This document shows, in pieces, positions 34,001 to 44,734 of a stretch of 64,000 bases of DNA. Within the stretch, counting starts at the first letter, position 1. Each line of letters opens with the position of its first letter. The stretch is taken from contig ML058526.1 in NCBI GenBank assembly GCA_003013855.2, forward strand, positions 620,001-684,000. The letters run 5' to 3'. Position numbers and translations under genes: made by a program. The notes below the pieces were generated by a model. It ran no database searches and was not told where the DNA came from. It saw only the letters and a program-made list of their open reading frames with translations. This DNA comes from Liriodendron chinense (Eukaryota; Streptophyta; Magnoliopsida; Magnoliales; Magnoliaceae).

Positions 34001-37000
34001 AACCTCAGTAATTGGTGGACATTTTTTGTCATTTTAGGAAAAATTATTCTTTAATGAAAGGTACCCATTTGACAATGTAGCTTAGTGAAGGCATACAACA
34101 AAAAAATGAGGGAGCTATTTATCTAAACACCTAAATACAAAGTAAAAATCTCATAAACCAAGCATAGTCAAAATTCTATAGATCTAATAGTTCTAAAACT
34201 CGGCGACTCTATTCGAAAATCAACCATGTCAACTTGACTCAATGAGAATTCCACCTGAATCATTGGGAAACTTGCTCATAACCGTGCCTCATTCCTAAAT
34301 CGATAAAGATAAGAAAAATTCTGTAGATATTATAGTTCTTAGATAAACAGAGTGAATTTGTACCCTTTTGTACATGGTATTTGTTACCAACTTGAAGTCA
34401 TTTTATGTTTTTGTTTCAGCATACTTTGTGGCGGGGACCGACATCGGAAAATTTACAATGAAAACCATCAATGATGATGGCACAGTCAACAAAGCTGTCC
34501 ATTTTCGGCCAACCTGCAACTTCCTGAACATAAATGAGCTTGCTACTCTCTGGGAAAAGAAGATAGGAAGAACCCTCCCAAGAGTCATCATCACCGAAGA
34601 AGACCTACTCGCTGCTGCTAATGGTCCACCCAAAATGCCTCCTAGTTTTTTCTTTATTATCGCTAACATTGCACGACTGAGATATCTAGGCCATCGAACG
34701 GCTGGCGTCCAGATTGAATGTTACATGACCAAGAAGTGGGCCCACTTGCACGTTGATGCAGCCCAACAGATAATTCTTTCGGCTGTGCATTTTTGTGTGG
34801 CCCAATAGTCAATTCTCCTGAGGAGGTATTTAAGAGGCAATGATCTGTTTCACATGTTCCAGCGTGGCACATGTGTGTAAGATCATTGCCTGTCATCTGA
34901 TAGATCTTACTCATCCAGTTAGTGGCAGTTGCATGACGAATATAGATAGTTAGTCATATTTTTCTTTCTACCTGTCCAACGTATAAATGAGATGGGCTCT
35001 AGTTGACATGGTGGGCCCATTGACAGCCATGACACGCATCATGCAAAATAAAAAACTGGGTCAAGGGTCCATTTGGGTGGCGGATCCCGCAAAAACAAGA
35101 TTAAGTCTAACCCTGATTTGATGGGTCCCATGCACTCTTAGGATTGGCTACACTATAGCGGTGCTTTTCTCTACATAATGCAATTAAGGAAGTTTTAGAT
35201 TAAAAACGAGTGTGGGTCATCTATGTCGAAGGCAGAGGGAATTCCTGTGTGGTCGATTATCATTGGTCCACATCGATGCCTATGACACCAGCTCACAAAA
35301 TTTGCTGATTTTCTCTTCTCAATAGATTTTATACTTATTTATTAATTTTTTATACATGCACTCTCACCCTCGAAACACTCGTGCACTCATCACAGTGGGA
35401 TTTCACCACAATGGGTACTTAAACCCATGACCTTATGTTGAAACTCTTGTGAATCTACCACTGATGCATGAGAAAGGACCCACACAATTTTTAATGTGTA
35501 CGTGGAACTTTTCTAGCTCCACTATGATTTATGTGTAAGATTCATATTATCCATCATTTTTTTCTAGATCATTCTAGCGAACGGACCAAAAATGAGGCAC
35601 ATCCAAAGCTCAAGTGGACTACTCCACAGAAAGAAGCATAGATTGAATGACTACTATTGAAACCTTCCTATGGTCCATTTTGAGGTTGATGTTTCATCTA
35701 ACCTCTTTATAAGTCCACACAGAAAATGGATGAAGGGAAAACACAAACATCAGTTTGATCAGAACCTTCTATTGACATAAGAAGTTTTCAAAGGCAGACA
35801 TGCAATTCTTACTATTTCCTGTGGTGCAGTCCACTTGAGCTTTATATCTGCCTTGTTTTTGCATTCATACCTTAGAATGATACGAAAAAGTGGATGGACG
35901 GTGTGGTTCTAAGAAATACATTATATTAGAGGCCATGTAAATTTCACACGTCAACAAATTTTGTTGCTTGTTGCGTAATATTGACGATTGGAACTTCTGT
36001 AGGCCCCATCATACTATATGTGTCAAATCCATACTGTCCATCTATTGATACTAAAAAGGGACAGATCCAACACTCAAGTGGACCCACTATAGGAACAATG
36101 GGAATTGGATGCCTACCATTAAAGGCTTCTTGGGGCGGCTCTTACAAGCTAATATTTGTGTTTTCCCTTCATCCAGGTCTGTGTGACCTTATAAAGAGGT
36201 TAGATGGCAAACAAACCTCACGATGAATTGTAGGAAGGTTTCAACGGTTGTTGTTTAGTCCTTGCTGCTTCTTGTGGTCCACTTGAGGTTGGATGTGCCT
36301 CATTTTTGGGCTCATGTTCTAAAACGATCTAGAAAAATTAATGGACGGTGTGGATCTAACACAAATCATGGTGGGTGTGGAGAAGTTATGTTGTGTAGTA
36401 GGAGAGAAAATCGACATGTTTTGTCAGACGGAGGTTGAATAACAGAATTTCTTTGTGCCTTCAACACGATACACACTATAAAAAAACACTGCTAAATGTG
36501 TTTATGCACAGGGAAGCAACACTCTGGTACGGTGCATTATGTGTGGTGGAGACGGGGCCGCCAAAATAGGAAGTGCATGGGGCACCCAAATGGGCCCTTA
36601 CAGATATTTATACTCCATTTTTTAATAATTAGGTTTGTCTGAACACTATGAAGTTTATCGTAGAATCAGTTCTTGGTTGGCCCTAGTAATGGACGGTTCA
36701 GATTATTAGACACGCCACATGCATGGGAGGATGAAAATAAGGGTCATCTCCTCTCCCGAAATATATATATATATTTATTTTTTTATTTTGTATGTAGAGA
36801 ATTGCATTCCCGGAAGTGTTGTCGCATCGTTCACTCACGACATTTTCATCAGAGGCTGCCAAATTAACTTTCCCATTGATGGCCCAAAAGACATTGAAGT
36901 GGGCCAACTCTACCCAGAAATCCCTTTCCGCACCATGGATGAGTGCTTCGATGACTACATCACGGAGCTCCAACGTCAGTCAAGCCATGAGATCGACGAA

Positions 37001-37195
37001 CCAAATTCCATTAAGATCCAATGGAAGCCTAGCAATGAGATTGCCAAACCAAATTCTATTGAGCTCCAACACCAGCCGAGTGACGAAAATTCAAAACCAA
37101 ATTCTATCAAGCACCAACATCAGCCAAGCGATGAGCTCGCCACACCGACTTCTATCGCGGAGATTCTAGCCATCACCACAACATGTGGCGCTTGA
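31011..37195 (+). CDS. LAR: Leucoanthocyanidin reductase (five exons)
   Basis: NADPH-dependent cytosolic reductase that turns leucoanthocyanidins into 2,3-trans-flavan-3-ols such as catechin, in proanthocyanidin synthesis. Exons 31011-31190, 31285-31425, 31626-31863, 34420-34623 and 36798-37195; all introns are GT...AG and the joined frame is open, 386 residues. The dinucleotide-binding motif GATGFIG is at residues 11-17. The three LAR signatures are present: RFLP (108-111), ICCN (151-154) and THD (267-269). His116 and Lys134 correspond by spacing to the catalytic His and Lys known in grape LAR1. ATG 31011 was chosen because it gives the usual short N-terminus before the Rossmann fold. Introns 3 and 4 are swollen by repeats. 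Odd: the C-terminus carries a 16-residue tandem repeat (317-377) before the LAR-like ending LAITTTCGA. The three signatures separate it from isoflavone and pinoresinol reductases. Confidence 0.93.
31864..34419 (+). other. LAR intron 3 (2,556 bp), repeat-filled
   Basis: Canonical GTACTT...TTTCAG. It contains core-family elements at about 32135-32605, 32605-33145 (ends GCAGATTTCCAG / AACTTCCTGCGCC) and 33165-33660, then a 264-bp tandem duplication (33552-34070). 31920-32130 is AT-rich with nothing recognised. The donor and acceptor regions look intact, so splicing may still work. Confidence 0.75.
33552..34070 (+). repeat. 264-bp tandem duplication in LAR intron 3
   Basis: GATATGGAAAAATGGATGGA starts at 33552 and 33816. 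The copies share ACCAACTAGTAA, TTTTAAAGATTTTTTTATAA and AAGCAACCTCAGTAATTGG at matching offsets, with small differences. The unit begins in the right arm of a core-family element and ends in unique intron sequence. Confidence 0.9.
34624..36797 (+). other. LAR intron 4 (2,174 bp), repeat-filled
   Basis: Canonical GTCCAC...TATGTAG. It contains a segment at 35218-35345 homologous to 37630-37707 + 38256-38310, core-family elements at about 35465-35965 and 35970-36420, and an inverted pair AAGGGTCCATTTGGGTG (35059) / CACCCAAATGGGCCCTT (36584-36600) that may be the ends of a 1.54-kb TIR element spanning most of the intron. Confidence 0.65.
36983..37165 (+). repeat. 48-bp coding tandem repeat in the last LAR exon
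   Basis: Encodes SHEIDEPNSIKIQWKP, SNEIAKPNSIELQHQP, SDENSKPNSIKHQHQP and a partial SDELATPTSIAEI: three full units and one partial, always in frame. It lies after the conserved reductase fold. Confidence 0.9.
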
Positions 37196-37368
37196 TTGAA
37201 TTTCTCATGGCCACACCTCTCTTTGTGTGGTCTCCCCAAGATTACAGTAAAGTAGTTCAAATAATATTGGATGGTTTGTTCTAGCATGATTTGTGTGCCA
37301 TTTGCTTTGCATTTCGCATCGCCATTTGTAGTTTGGTGAAATATGATGTATTCTTATGACCAGTAGGA

Positions 37369-37374
37369 AATAAA
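37369..37374 (+). terminator. Candidate LAR poly(A) signal
   Basis: AATAAA 174 bp after the stop codon, in AT-rich sequence. Confidence 0.5.
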
Positions 37375-37707
37375 GGCTATATGTCGATGGCCCCACCAGT
37401 AGACATTCCTTGTACGTCAACTTAAAACTGAGAGGATAAGGGCGTACAATGGTTTGGCCTACCTAGCCTTGAGTTTTGTCCATGCCTCCCATTATTCAGT
37501 CTATTAAATAGGCTTAATACATACATGTCATGTTGCAAGTCAGTCGTGTTTAGATCGCAAAATCGTTTTACGTTGGCTACTCATGCCTCAAATGAGTGTA
37601 TGTTTGGTAAATAACTAAGTGTGCGGATCTTATGTGTTGAAGGCACAGGAAAATTCAGCGTTATCGCTTCTCATTGGTCCATGTCATCGCCCATGACTCC
37701 AGCTAAC

Positions 37708-38246
37708 GGGAGCGGATTAAGTGTTACATGGGTAACACCTATTGGGTGTTACCCTTACCATGGGGTCCACCTTCATGATTTTTTGTATATCCATGCCATC
37801 CATCCATTTCCACGGCCTATTGTAGTATGGGATCCCAAAAATTATGCAGATCAAAATCTCAAGTGGACTACACTATAGGAAACAATATTGATTGAGTGCC
37901 TCACCATTAAAAAATCCAAAGGGCCCATTGTAAGGGTTTATTAATGTTTATTTGCAATCCAACCTTTTAATAATGTCAAGAAGATCTGGATGAAGGTAAA
38001 ATACAAAGATCAGCTTGATCCAAAACTTTTGTGACCCATAAAAAACTTTTTAATGGTCATTTGTCACTGTTTTTAGTGGTACGTCCCCCTGATATTTGGA
38101 TCTTCTTAAAATTTGAGGGATCACGTTTGAAACTGAGATGAAAAAACAAATGAATAGCGTGGATATACAACAAATAAATGTAGGCAGGGCCCACATGGTT
38201 AGGGTAACACCCACTAAGGTGTTACCGGTAACAACTAATCCTTCCC
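37708..38246. mobile_element. Fold-back core-family element with 9-bp target duplication
   Basis: Ends GGGAGCGGATTAAGTGTTAC and CAACTAATCCTTCCC are inverted repeats. Flanks are CCAGCTAAC (37699-37707) and CCAGCTAAG (38247-38255), 8 of 9 identical. A related segment in LAR intron 4 (near 35290, CACCAGCTCACAAAAT) reads through the same site without the element. A 9-bp duplication with G-starting ends suggests a Mutator-like family. Confidence 0.8.
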
Positions 38247-38255
38247 CCAGCTAAG

Positions 38256-38815
38256 TAAAAACGCCAGATTTCTCTCTTGAAATAGATTGTGTACTACGCA
38301 ACATAACTTTTAACGTGTGAAACTTTTTTGGGCCCCACAATGATTTATGTATTAGATCCACTCCATCCATCAAATTTTAAAGATCATTTTAAAGAATGAA
38401 CCTATAAATGAGGCACATCCAAAGATCAAGTGGACCACGGTACAAAAAGCAACGGGGATTGAACAGCTACTATTGAAACCTTCCCAAGGTCCACTATTGA
38501 GGTTTATTTGCCATCTAATGTCTTCATAAGGTCAAACCTACAGGATGAAGGGAAAACACAAATATCAGATTGACCAGAGCCTTTGTGGCCTCAAGAAGTT
38601 TTCAACATTAAGCATTCAATTCCTACTGTTTCTTTAGTGTGGCCCACTTGAGCCTTGGATCTGACTCATTTTTTGTTTCCTTACATAAAATTATATGGAA
38701 AAATGGATGGGCGATGTGTATCTCTGATACATATGTCATGATGAGGCCCACAAAAGTTCCACGTTTCAACACTTCCGATTTTCTTCTCTTGACCTGAAAC
38801 GTGCCGCAGCACGAG
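38256..38815. mobile_element. Core-family element downstream of LAR
   Basis: Inverted arms with GGGCCCCACAATGATTTATG (left, near 38331) and CATGATGAGGCCCACAAAAG (right, near 38738); outer ends near AGATTTCTCTCTTGAAAT and TTTTCTTCTCTTGACCTG. Homologous to the element in LAR intron 4 at 35465. Confidence 0.6.
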
Positions 38816-39178
38816 AGTGGCTTAGGTGAGACCCGACCTCACCAAAGACGATGCGACCCTTACCGTGGTGCCAACCTTCACATGTGTATTATGTATCCAC
38901 CTCGTTCATCTATTTTTCCATACCATTTTAATGCATTATCTAAAAAATGAAGTAGTTCCAATCATTAGGTGGGCCATGCCATTGGAAACAATGGTGATTG
39001 ACCATTATGGACCACAAAAGTTTTAGATCAAGATGATGTTAATTTTTTCTCTTCATCCAGGATAATGTGAAATCATCAATAAATTGGATGGCAAATAAAA
39101 ACTATGAAAACACTAAGCTGAGCCCTAAGAAGTTTCTGATAGTAGGGTGTTCAATTACCACTATTTCTATAGTATGGT
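38816..39178. mobile_element. Left part of a core-family element cut by the Athila B LTR
   Basis: Starts GTGGCTTAGGTGAGACCCGA, like the element at 56103 (GGATTAGGTGAGACCCC). It ends abruptly at 39178, where the B LTR begins, in the middle of its right half. Confidence 0.6.
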
Positions 39179-40730
39179 TGTTGAGCCCTGAATTGTGCAT
39201 ATTCTAACCCCATTTCACCACACATTATGCATGATTTGTATGTTTAAATATCTATCTAATGCATGCTTTTGTGATTGTTGGAATGAGAGAGAGACTTCAC
39301 TAATTTGATGACTAAAGACTCTTTTAAACATCCTTGAAAATTGAAGGAAGAAAGGATAAGAGGTGGAGAAAAGATGCAAGGAGGATGGAGAAGAAAAATG
39401 AAAAATCAGCAATTTATAGACTGATTGACCGATCGTCCCACCGGCCGACCACTGCAGGAGACAGGTTTACCAAACCCTTCGGAAATTAGAAAGTCGCTGG
39501 ACCTATTTTTGCACTGACCGACCTGTCATCCGACCAGCCGACCGGTTGGCAGGTAGGTCGGTTCGTGTATTTGGACTTCCAGACCGTTTTGCCAGTTGCT
39601 GTGTAAGCTCCGAACAGCCGGCCAACCGGCCAATGCCCAGGATTCGAAATTTCTATTTTGAGCACCGATTTTCTCTGTGCATTGTGAAAACCTTAAGAAA
39701 ATTCTCAAACTTTCTTCGTCGGTGGAGCTCGAATGCTGTAAAAGGACACCTCCACTTCGTTCATAACGCACCCTAGAAGAGTTCTACAGTAGTGGGAGGT
39801 GGAGAATCACAAATTGGGAGTTTTACAACTCCTACTTAGGATTTCTCTGGTTTTCATATTTAGCTTAGTTTTTCTATTTTGTTCTAGCTTAATCACTTCC
39901 ATGGTTGGCTAGATCTCTTAACTAGAGCTAAGGGGTGAAGCTTGTAGTTATTTTACATGTTTTAATTCGTTTTTAAGATTTCAAGTTTGGATTTTTAAGT
40001 TGAACAATTGTTTGTTTATGTTTGAATGAAGCTCTACGTTGATTTTTCTTTGATCTCTAGATGACTCATGTGATGTTTAGAGATTTGAGCTTAGAATCTT
40101 AATTGTTTTGCAAGATTTAGACCTATACGCTTTGAGAAATTGAATTCACTACGTTCTAGAACTTGAATCTTCATATGGAAACTTCAAACCAAAGTTCTAT
40201 CTTTCCATGAAATATGAGATATGTGTTGAACATCATTGTGATTTGAATCAAGTTTAGATTGTGATATTGATTGAATCTAGTGACAGGATTTGATGTTTAT
40301 CATAGTTGTGATCTTAACTTATTGGAAATAAGATTAGCCTATGTAATTGAGTATGCCCAATGCCTTACCTAGATTGAAGGAATTATGTTGATGAACGACA
40401 TATGTTTTGGACTATTTTGATGTTATAACCGTTCCATGTCCCGGCTAGTTAGGATTGAATTTTGATTCTAGTTGTGTAATTGAGTAACCTATACGAAGTA
40501 TGCATTAAGGATAACTATAAGTGGACCCTCGAAGCTCTAGTACTTCTTTTATATTAAATTCATCCTTTAAGTTTACAGATTGCACATCCATATTAAATTT
40601 TCCAGATTAGTTCACTTTCAATTAAAGTTGTTTGAATGAATTTTGTGAATTTCTGGTTCATCCTTGAGGACGATCTCAGTCTCTACCAAATTATTACTAC
40701 ATCACAGCCTTGCATTGAGGCAAGCAAACA
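39179..40730 (+). repeat. 5' LTR of Athila B
   Basis: Starts TGTTGAGCCCTGAATTG and ends GGCAAGCAAACA, six bases before a PBS. It includes a cassette of CCGACCGGT / CCGGCC-type palindromes (39424-39640), a degenerate TATA-like GTAAAAGG (about 39736) and the conserved R/U5 phrase GGTTGGCTAGATCTC. Homologous to the solo LTR at 40775 and the C LTR at 45687. Confidence 0.8.
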
Positions 40731-40736
40731 AGTTTG

Positions 40737-40754
40737 TGGCGCCATTGCCAGGGA
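40737..40754 (+). promoter_or_regulatory. Primer-binding site of Athila B (tRNA-Asp type)
   Basis: TGGCGCCATTGCCAGGGA, 16 of 18 matches to the complement of plant tRNA-Asp 3' end. Confidence 0.8.
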
Positions 40755-40774
40755 TTCAACGGTGTTTGCAGAAT

Positions 40775-42108
40775 TGTTGAGCTTCCATTTTATACATTTT
40801 CTAGCCCATTACATCGCATTACATGCATGGTTTGCATTCTTAAAAGAGCCATCTAATCCTTGTTTTGTGTATGTATCTAATAAGTCATGAATCTGTTGTT
40901 AAAAGGGTCCTTTGGAACCACATTGAAGACATTGAAAAGAAGCCCTAAAGAATCATGTCAGAAAGACCTAGATCGGCCAGAAGAAAAGATATTTCAACAT
41001 ACATATCAGAAGGCCGCCGGGCGCCCGACCATGTTTTGGTCGGGCGCCTGATATTAGGAGAAAATATGATGAATATGCTGACCACTTTTGGACCTGACCG
41101 GGTGCCCAACCAACATCTGGTCGGGCGCTCGATATTCAAGTGGATTTTTATCAAAAAGCTGCTGACCGAATTCGAGCACGGTCGGGCGCCCGACCAAGAC
41201 CTGATCGGGCGCCCGACTAGTGTCCGACGACCGACATAAGTGCGTAAGTTTTTACGCAATCTGAGGCGGTTTGTGATTTTTTCCTATAAAAGGACACCTT
41301 GGCATCCTTGCTAAGGTATCCTAGAAGAGTTCTAAGTTCGTGGGGAGCAAGGGAGATCATCATGGAGCGATCGCAACTCCTCCAACTAGGGTTTTTTTTT
41401 TAGTTTTTTATGTTTTTTTTTAGTTTTTCTTTGAATTCTAGTTGAAGTATGATAATGCTCGGCTAGAACCTCTTAGCTAAGGCTAAGAGGTGAAGCTTGT
41501 GAGTAGCTACCATGTTGAATTCGTTCTAATCCAAATACTTTGCTTTAAGTTGGGTTTTTAAGTTCTAGTTTGAATAAAAGTTGATATTTTTTAATGTTTT
41601 ATGAGAGTTCATGTGCTTCGGACATGAGTTCCTTGCAATTCTCTGAAATTATCATGTTTGGATTGATTAGATTCGAATTGTAGTAACCCTAGAGCATACC
41701 ATAGTCCATTGGCATGGTCGTTACTTCGAAGGCTACATATTCAACTTCTATGTGCCTCATTAGAACTAGAACCTTATTCTTCAACATGAGTAGGGATTGT
41801 TTGTGTTTGAATGCCATATCTTCCAACTAGAAGAGATATAGAACTTCAATTCTAGTTGTCTTATGCTTGGATGAATGAATTCACATAAGGGCTATCACAA
41901 GTGGATCCTCGAAAGCCTTAGTTCCCTTTAATTACAGATTTTTACAATTAGTGTTTTAAGTTAGTTTATAAAACTTGAAATCCTTAATTCATTGAATTCG
42001 AAGTTGCTAGAACAATTTGAATTAGTTTAACTAATTCCCTATGGATCGACCTCGGTCTTACCGATAATTATTACTACATCGCAACCTTGCACTTGAGGCG
42101 AGCGAAAA
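40775..42108 (+). mobile_element. Solo Athila-type LTR inserted just after the B PBS
   Basis: Starts TGTTGAGCTTCCATTTTAT and ends near GGCGAGCGAAAA. Flanked by AGAAT (40770-40774 and 42109-42113). The terminal CA has apparently mutated. It has a cassette of GGGCGCCCGACC palindromes (40969-41235), TATA box TATAAAA (41285-41291), the R/U5 phrase, and the tail GACCTCGGTCTTACCG. No PBS or gag follows it directly. Confidence 0.75.
40969..41235. repeat. GGGCGCCC palindrome cassette in the solo LTR
   Basis: Repeated GTCGGGCGCCCGAC-like words pair with each other (for example near 41015-41050 and 41185-41220), ending 50 bp upstream of the TATA box. Confidence 0.8.
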
Positions 42109-42113
42109 AGAAT

Positions 42114-42734
42114 TTCTAAAAATAACTTTCAATCGAGATTTTTAGAAATTTCTCTTAGATTAGTTTCTTATACTAACTTAGTTTTGTTTTGATTTAACAA
42201 GAATTTTCTTTTAGAAGTAGAAGTAAATTAATTCTTTTAGATCTTCAAATCAGGTTTTGTCCTTCCAACTTTATTCTTCTCTTTCTTATTCTTATTCTTG
42301 TTCATCTCTAGTACAGTGGGTGAAAATTTTTTGTGGTCAGTCTAACCGCCTTGGATCTCTGATTGGTTGGCTCATGCCGCCTTGATTCCTTTTGGTCGGT
42401 ATAGCCGCCTTGGATCACCCTATGCTCGGAGATTTCTCTTCTCAACCTATTCCTCTTTCTTATTTTCTAATTTTTCTTAAGATTCAAAGAATGGGTGGAG
42501 TGTTCTCTTGAACCTCTATTGACCAGGAGAAATCGGTCTCTATCTTTGCTTGTGGCTTTGCCATCGCAAAACACCTTGTGCTTCGGTCTTTGAGAGAAGT
42601 TAAGGAAAGTAGAAAGAATTCTCTTTCTTTTTTTAATTTGCATGCCCCATTGGGTCCGTGATCAAAATAATCGGTTAATAAGTGAATGAAGAATTGTTGA
42701 AGGTATTGATAGAGAATCACATGTTAAGAAACGT
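42114..42734 (+). other. Athila B leader
   Basis: Between the solo LTR and gag. T-rich with no gene; the phrase GTCGGTATAGCCGCC-TTGGATC-like occurs twice near 42340-42410. Confidence 0.5.
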
Positions 42735-43977
42735 TTGAGCTTTTCAATTTTTTCTAAAAGTATGGTTGAAAATCAACCTGATCCAATGGCTAATCAAAAT
42801 CTAGCACAAAATCAAACGAAAATAGAAGAGAATGAAGTAGGGAATGCTCATCAACCTAGGACTCTACGTGATTATTTGCAACCAGTGAGAGCGAGCACAC
42901 CCTCATGTATACCCTTATGAGACTTAATTTATTTTCCTTTTCTCTTAAGGAAAAAGCAAGTGCTTGACTTCATGCATTAAGGCCAAGATCGATTGGTACA
43001 TGGGCTGAAATGACTAGAGGATTCATTAAAAACTTTTTCCCAACTCATAAAACTAATACGCTGAGGCGCTTAATCATGAATTTCGCCCGAAAAGAGGACG
43101 AAACTTTTTCCAATGTTGGGAGAGATTTAAGGATTTATTGAATACATGCCCACATCATGGCTATGAAAGTTGGTGGGTAATAAGTTTTTTTCTATGATGG
43201 ACTGACTTCGCCCATACGCTAATTCATAGAGATGATGTGTAATGGGGAATTCATGAATAAGGAAGCCGATGAAGCATGAGATTATTTTAATATTTTGGCC
43301 GAAAATGTACCCAACAAAGAGAAAAATGAGGTATCTATGTGCCTACAAATGAAAACAATATGAGTACACATGTGGCTAACCTCACGAGGAAAGTCGAGGT
43401 CATGGAATTGAAAAAAGGACAAACGATTAAACCTAAGGAAGTTGTTAATAATGCTAATGGCATTTGTGCCATCAATTTACATGAAACACAGGATTGTCCT
43501 ATAATTCCTGCATTTTAAGAAGTTTTACAAGAACAATCGAATGCCATAAACAACTATCAACGACCATTTAGTGATCCAAATTCAAACATGTATAATCTAA
43601 GTTGGAGGAATCATCCCAACTTCAGTTGAAGGAATAGACCAACCACAAAGAATTCAAACAACAACTCTCAAGCACAACCTTTGCTAGGCCCATCCCTAGT
43701 GCACACACCGAAAGTTACACTTGAGGAGATGTTCGGTGCATTCGTGTCGGTTCAAGCTGAGTATAACAAGACTAATTCTCTGAAATTAGATGGGTTCATG
43801 CAAGAACAACTAAGATTCAACCAAAATACATTTCAAGCCATTAATGATTTAAAAACCTCAATGTTAAGAGTTAAATCTCATCTTAGTGTTAGGGAGAAAG
43901 GCATGCTTTCTGCCCAACCTCTCCCTAACCTAAAAGCCCAATTCGAGATATAAGATCCTAGCTCATCCTCCGAACAA
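42735..43977 (+). pseudogene. Athila B gag
   Basis: Begins MSFSIFSKSMVENQ with the Athila gag leader RTLRDYLQPVRASTPSC. Past a stop at 42918-42920, a capsid-type region is readable in shifted frames (TWAEMTRGFIKNFFPTHK, CWERFKDLLNTCPHHG near 43000-43160), then a broken zinc-knuckle area (LHETQDCP near 43480-43500) and the tail 43681-43950 (FGAFVSVQAEYNK). Many stops and frameshifts make it non-functional. Confidence 0.7.
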
Positions 43978-44734
43978 ATGGAGCATGTTAAGTCCATCAC
44001 CACCTTGAGGAGTGGCAACATAATTGAAAAGTCTAATCCGGTGAAGGCCTCAAAGCCTAATAATCCGGTAATTGTCAACAAGGACGATGAACTTAGCAAT
44101 GCTCCACATGAGAAAGAACTAGAAAGGCAATTCAAGCCAGTTGCTCATTTTCCTCAAAGGTTGATTTCACCCAAACCTCTGGATAAAAATCTAAAAATTT
44201 TGAAGGTTTTTAAGCAAGTGAAGATCAACATTCCGTTGCTGGATGCTATAAAACTAATACGATCTTATGTCAAATTTTTTAACGATCTTTGTATGGTCAA
44301 GAGGAAACACAATGTGAATAATAAAGTACTTTTGACTGAGAATTTAAGTGCCATTATAAACAAGAGGTTCCTTAGAAATATAAGGATCCGGGTAGTCCAA
44401 CCATATCATGCATTATAGGTGACTAACGGATCAAAAAAGCCTTATTTGATTTTGGGGCAATTGTTAACCTCATCCCACGCTTGGTCTATGAACAACTTGG
44501 TTTAGGTGAATTAAAACCCACCAAAACCACACTTCAACTAGCCGATCGATCCATTCGTAAACCGAGAGAGATGATTAAAGATGTGCTTGTCCAAGTTGAT
44601 AAATTTTACTACCTGGTGGATTTTATTGTCTTGGATACACATTTCATCATTGGTGCCGGTACTCAATTCCCGTCATACTTGGCATCCCATTCTTAGCCAC
44701 TTCAAATGCAATTATCAATTATAGAAACGAGCTT
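43978..44734 (+). pseudogene. Athila B protease region
   Basis: The frame 43978-44418 is the gag-protease junction (HVKSITTLRSG, INIPLLDAIKLIRSYVKF, KRKHNVNNKVLLTENLSAI). After a frameshift near 44370 the protease core is degenerate (DFGAIVNLI near 44455), and 44481-44696 holds its tail (ELKPTKTTLQLADRSI). Confidence 0.75.

Noticed and set aside
31011..37195. Isoflavone reductase, pinoresinol reductase or phenylcoumaran benzylic ether reductase
   Set aside because: These relatives share the Rossmann fold but lack the combined RFLP, ICCN and THD signatures present here.
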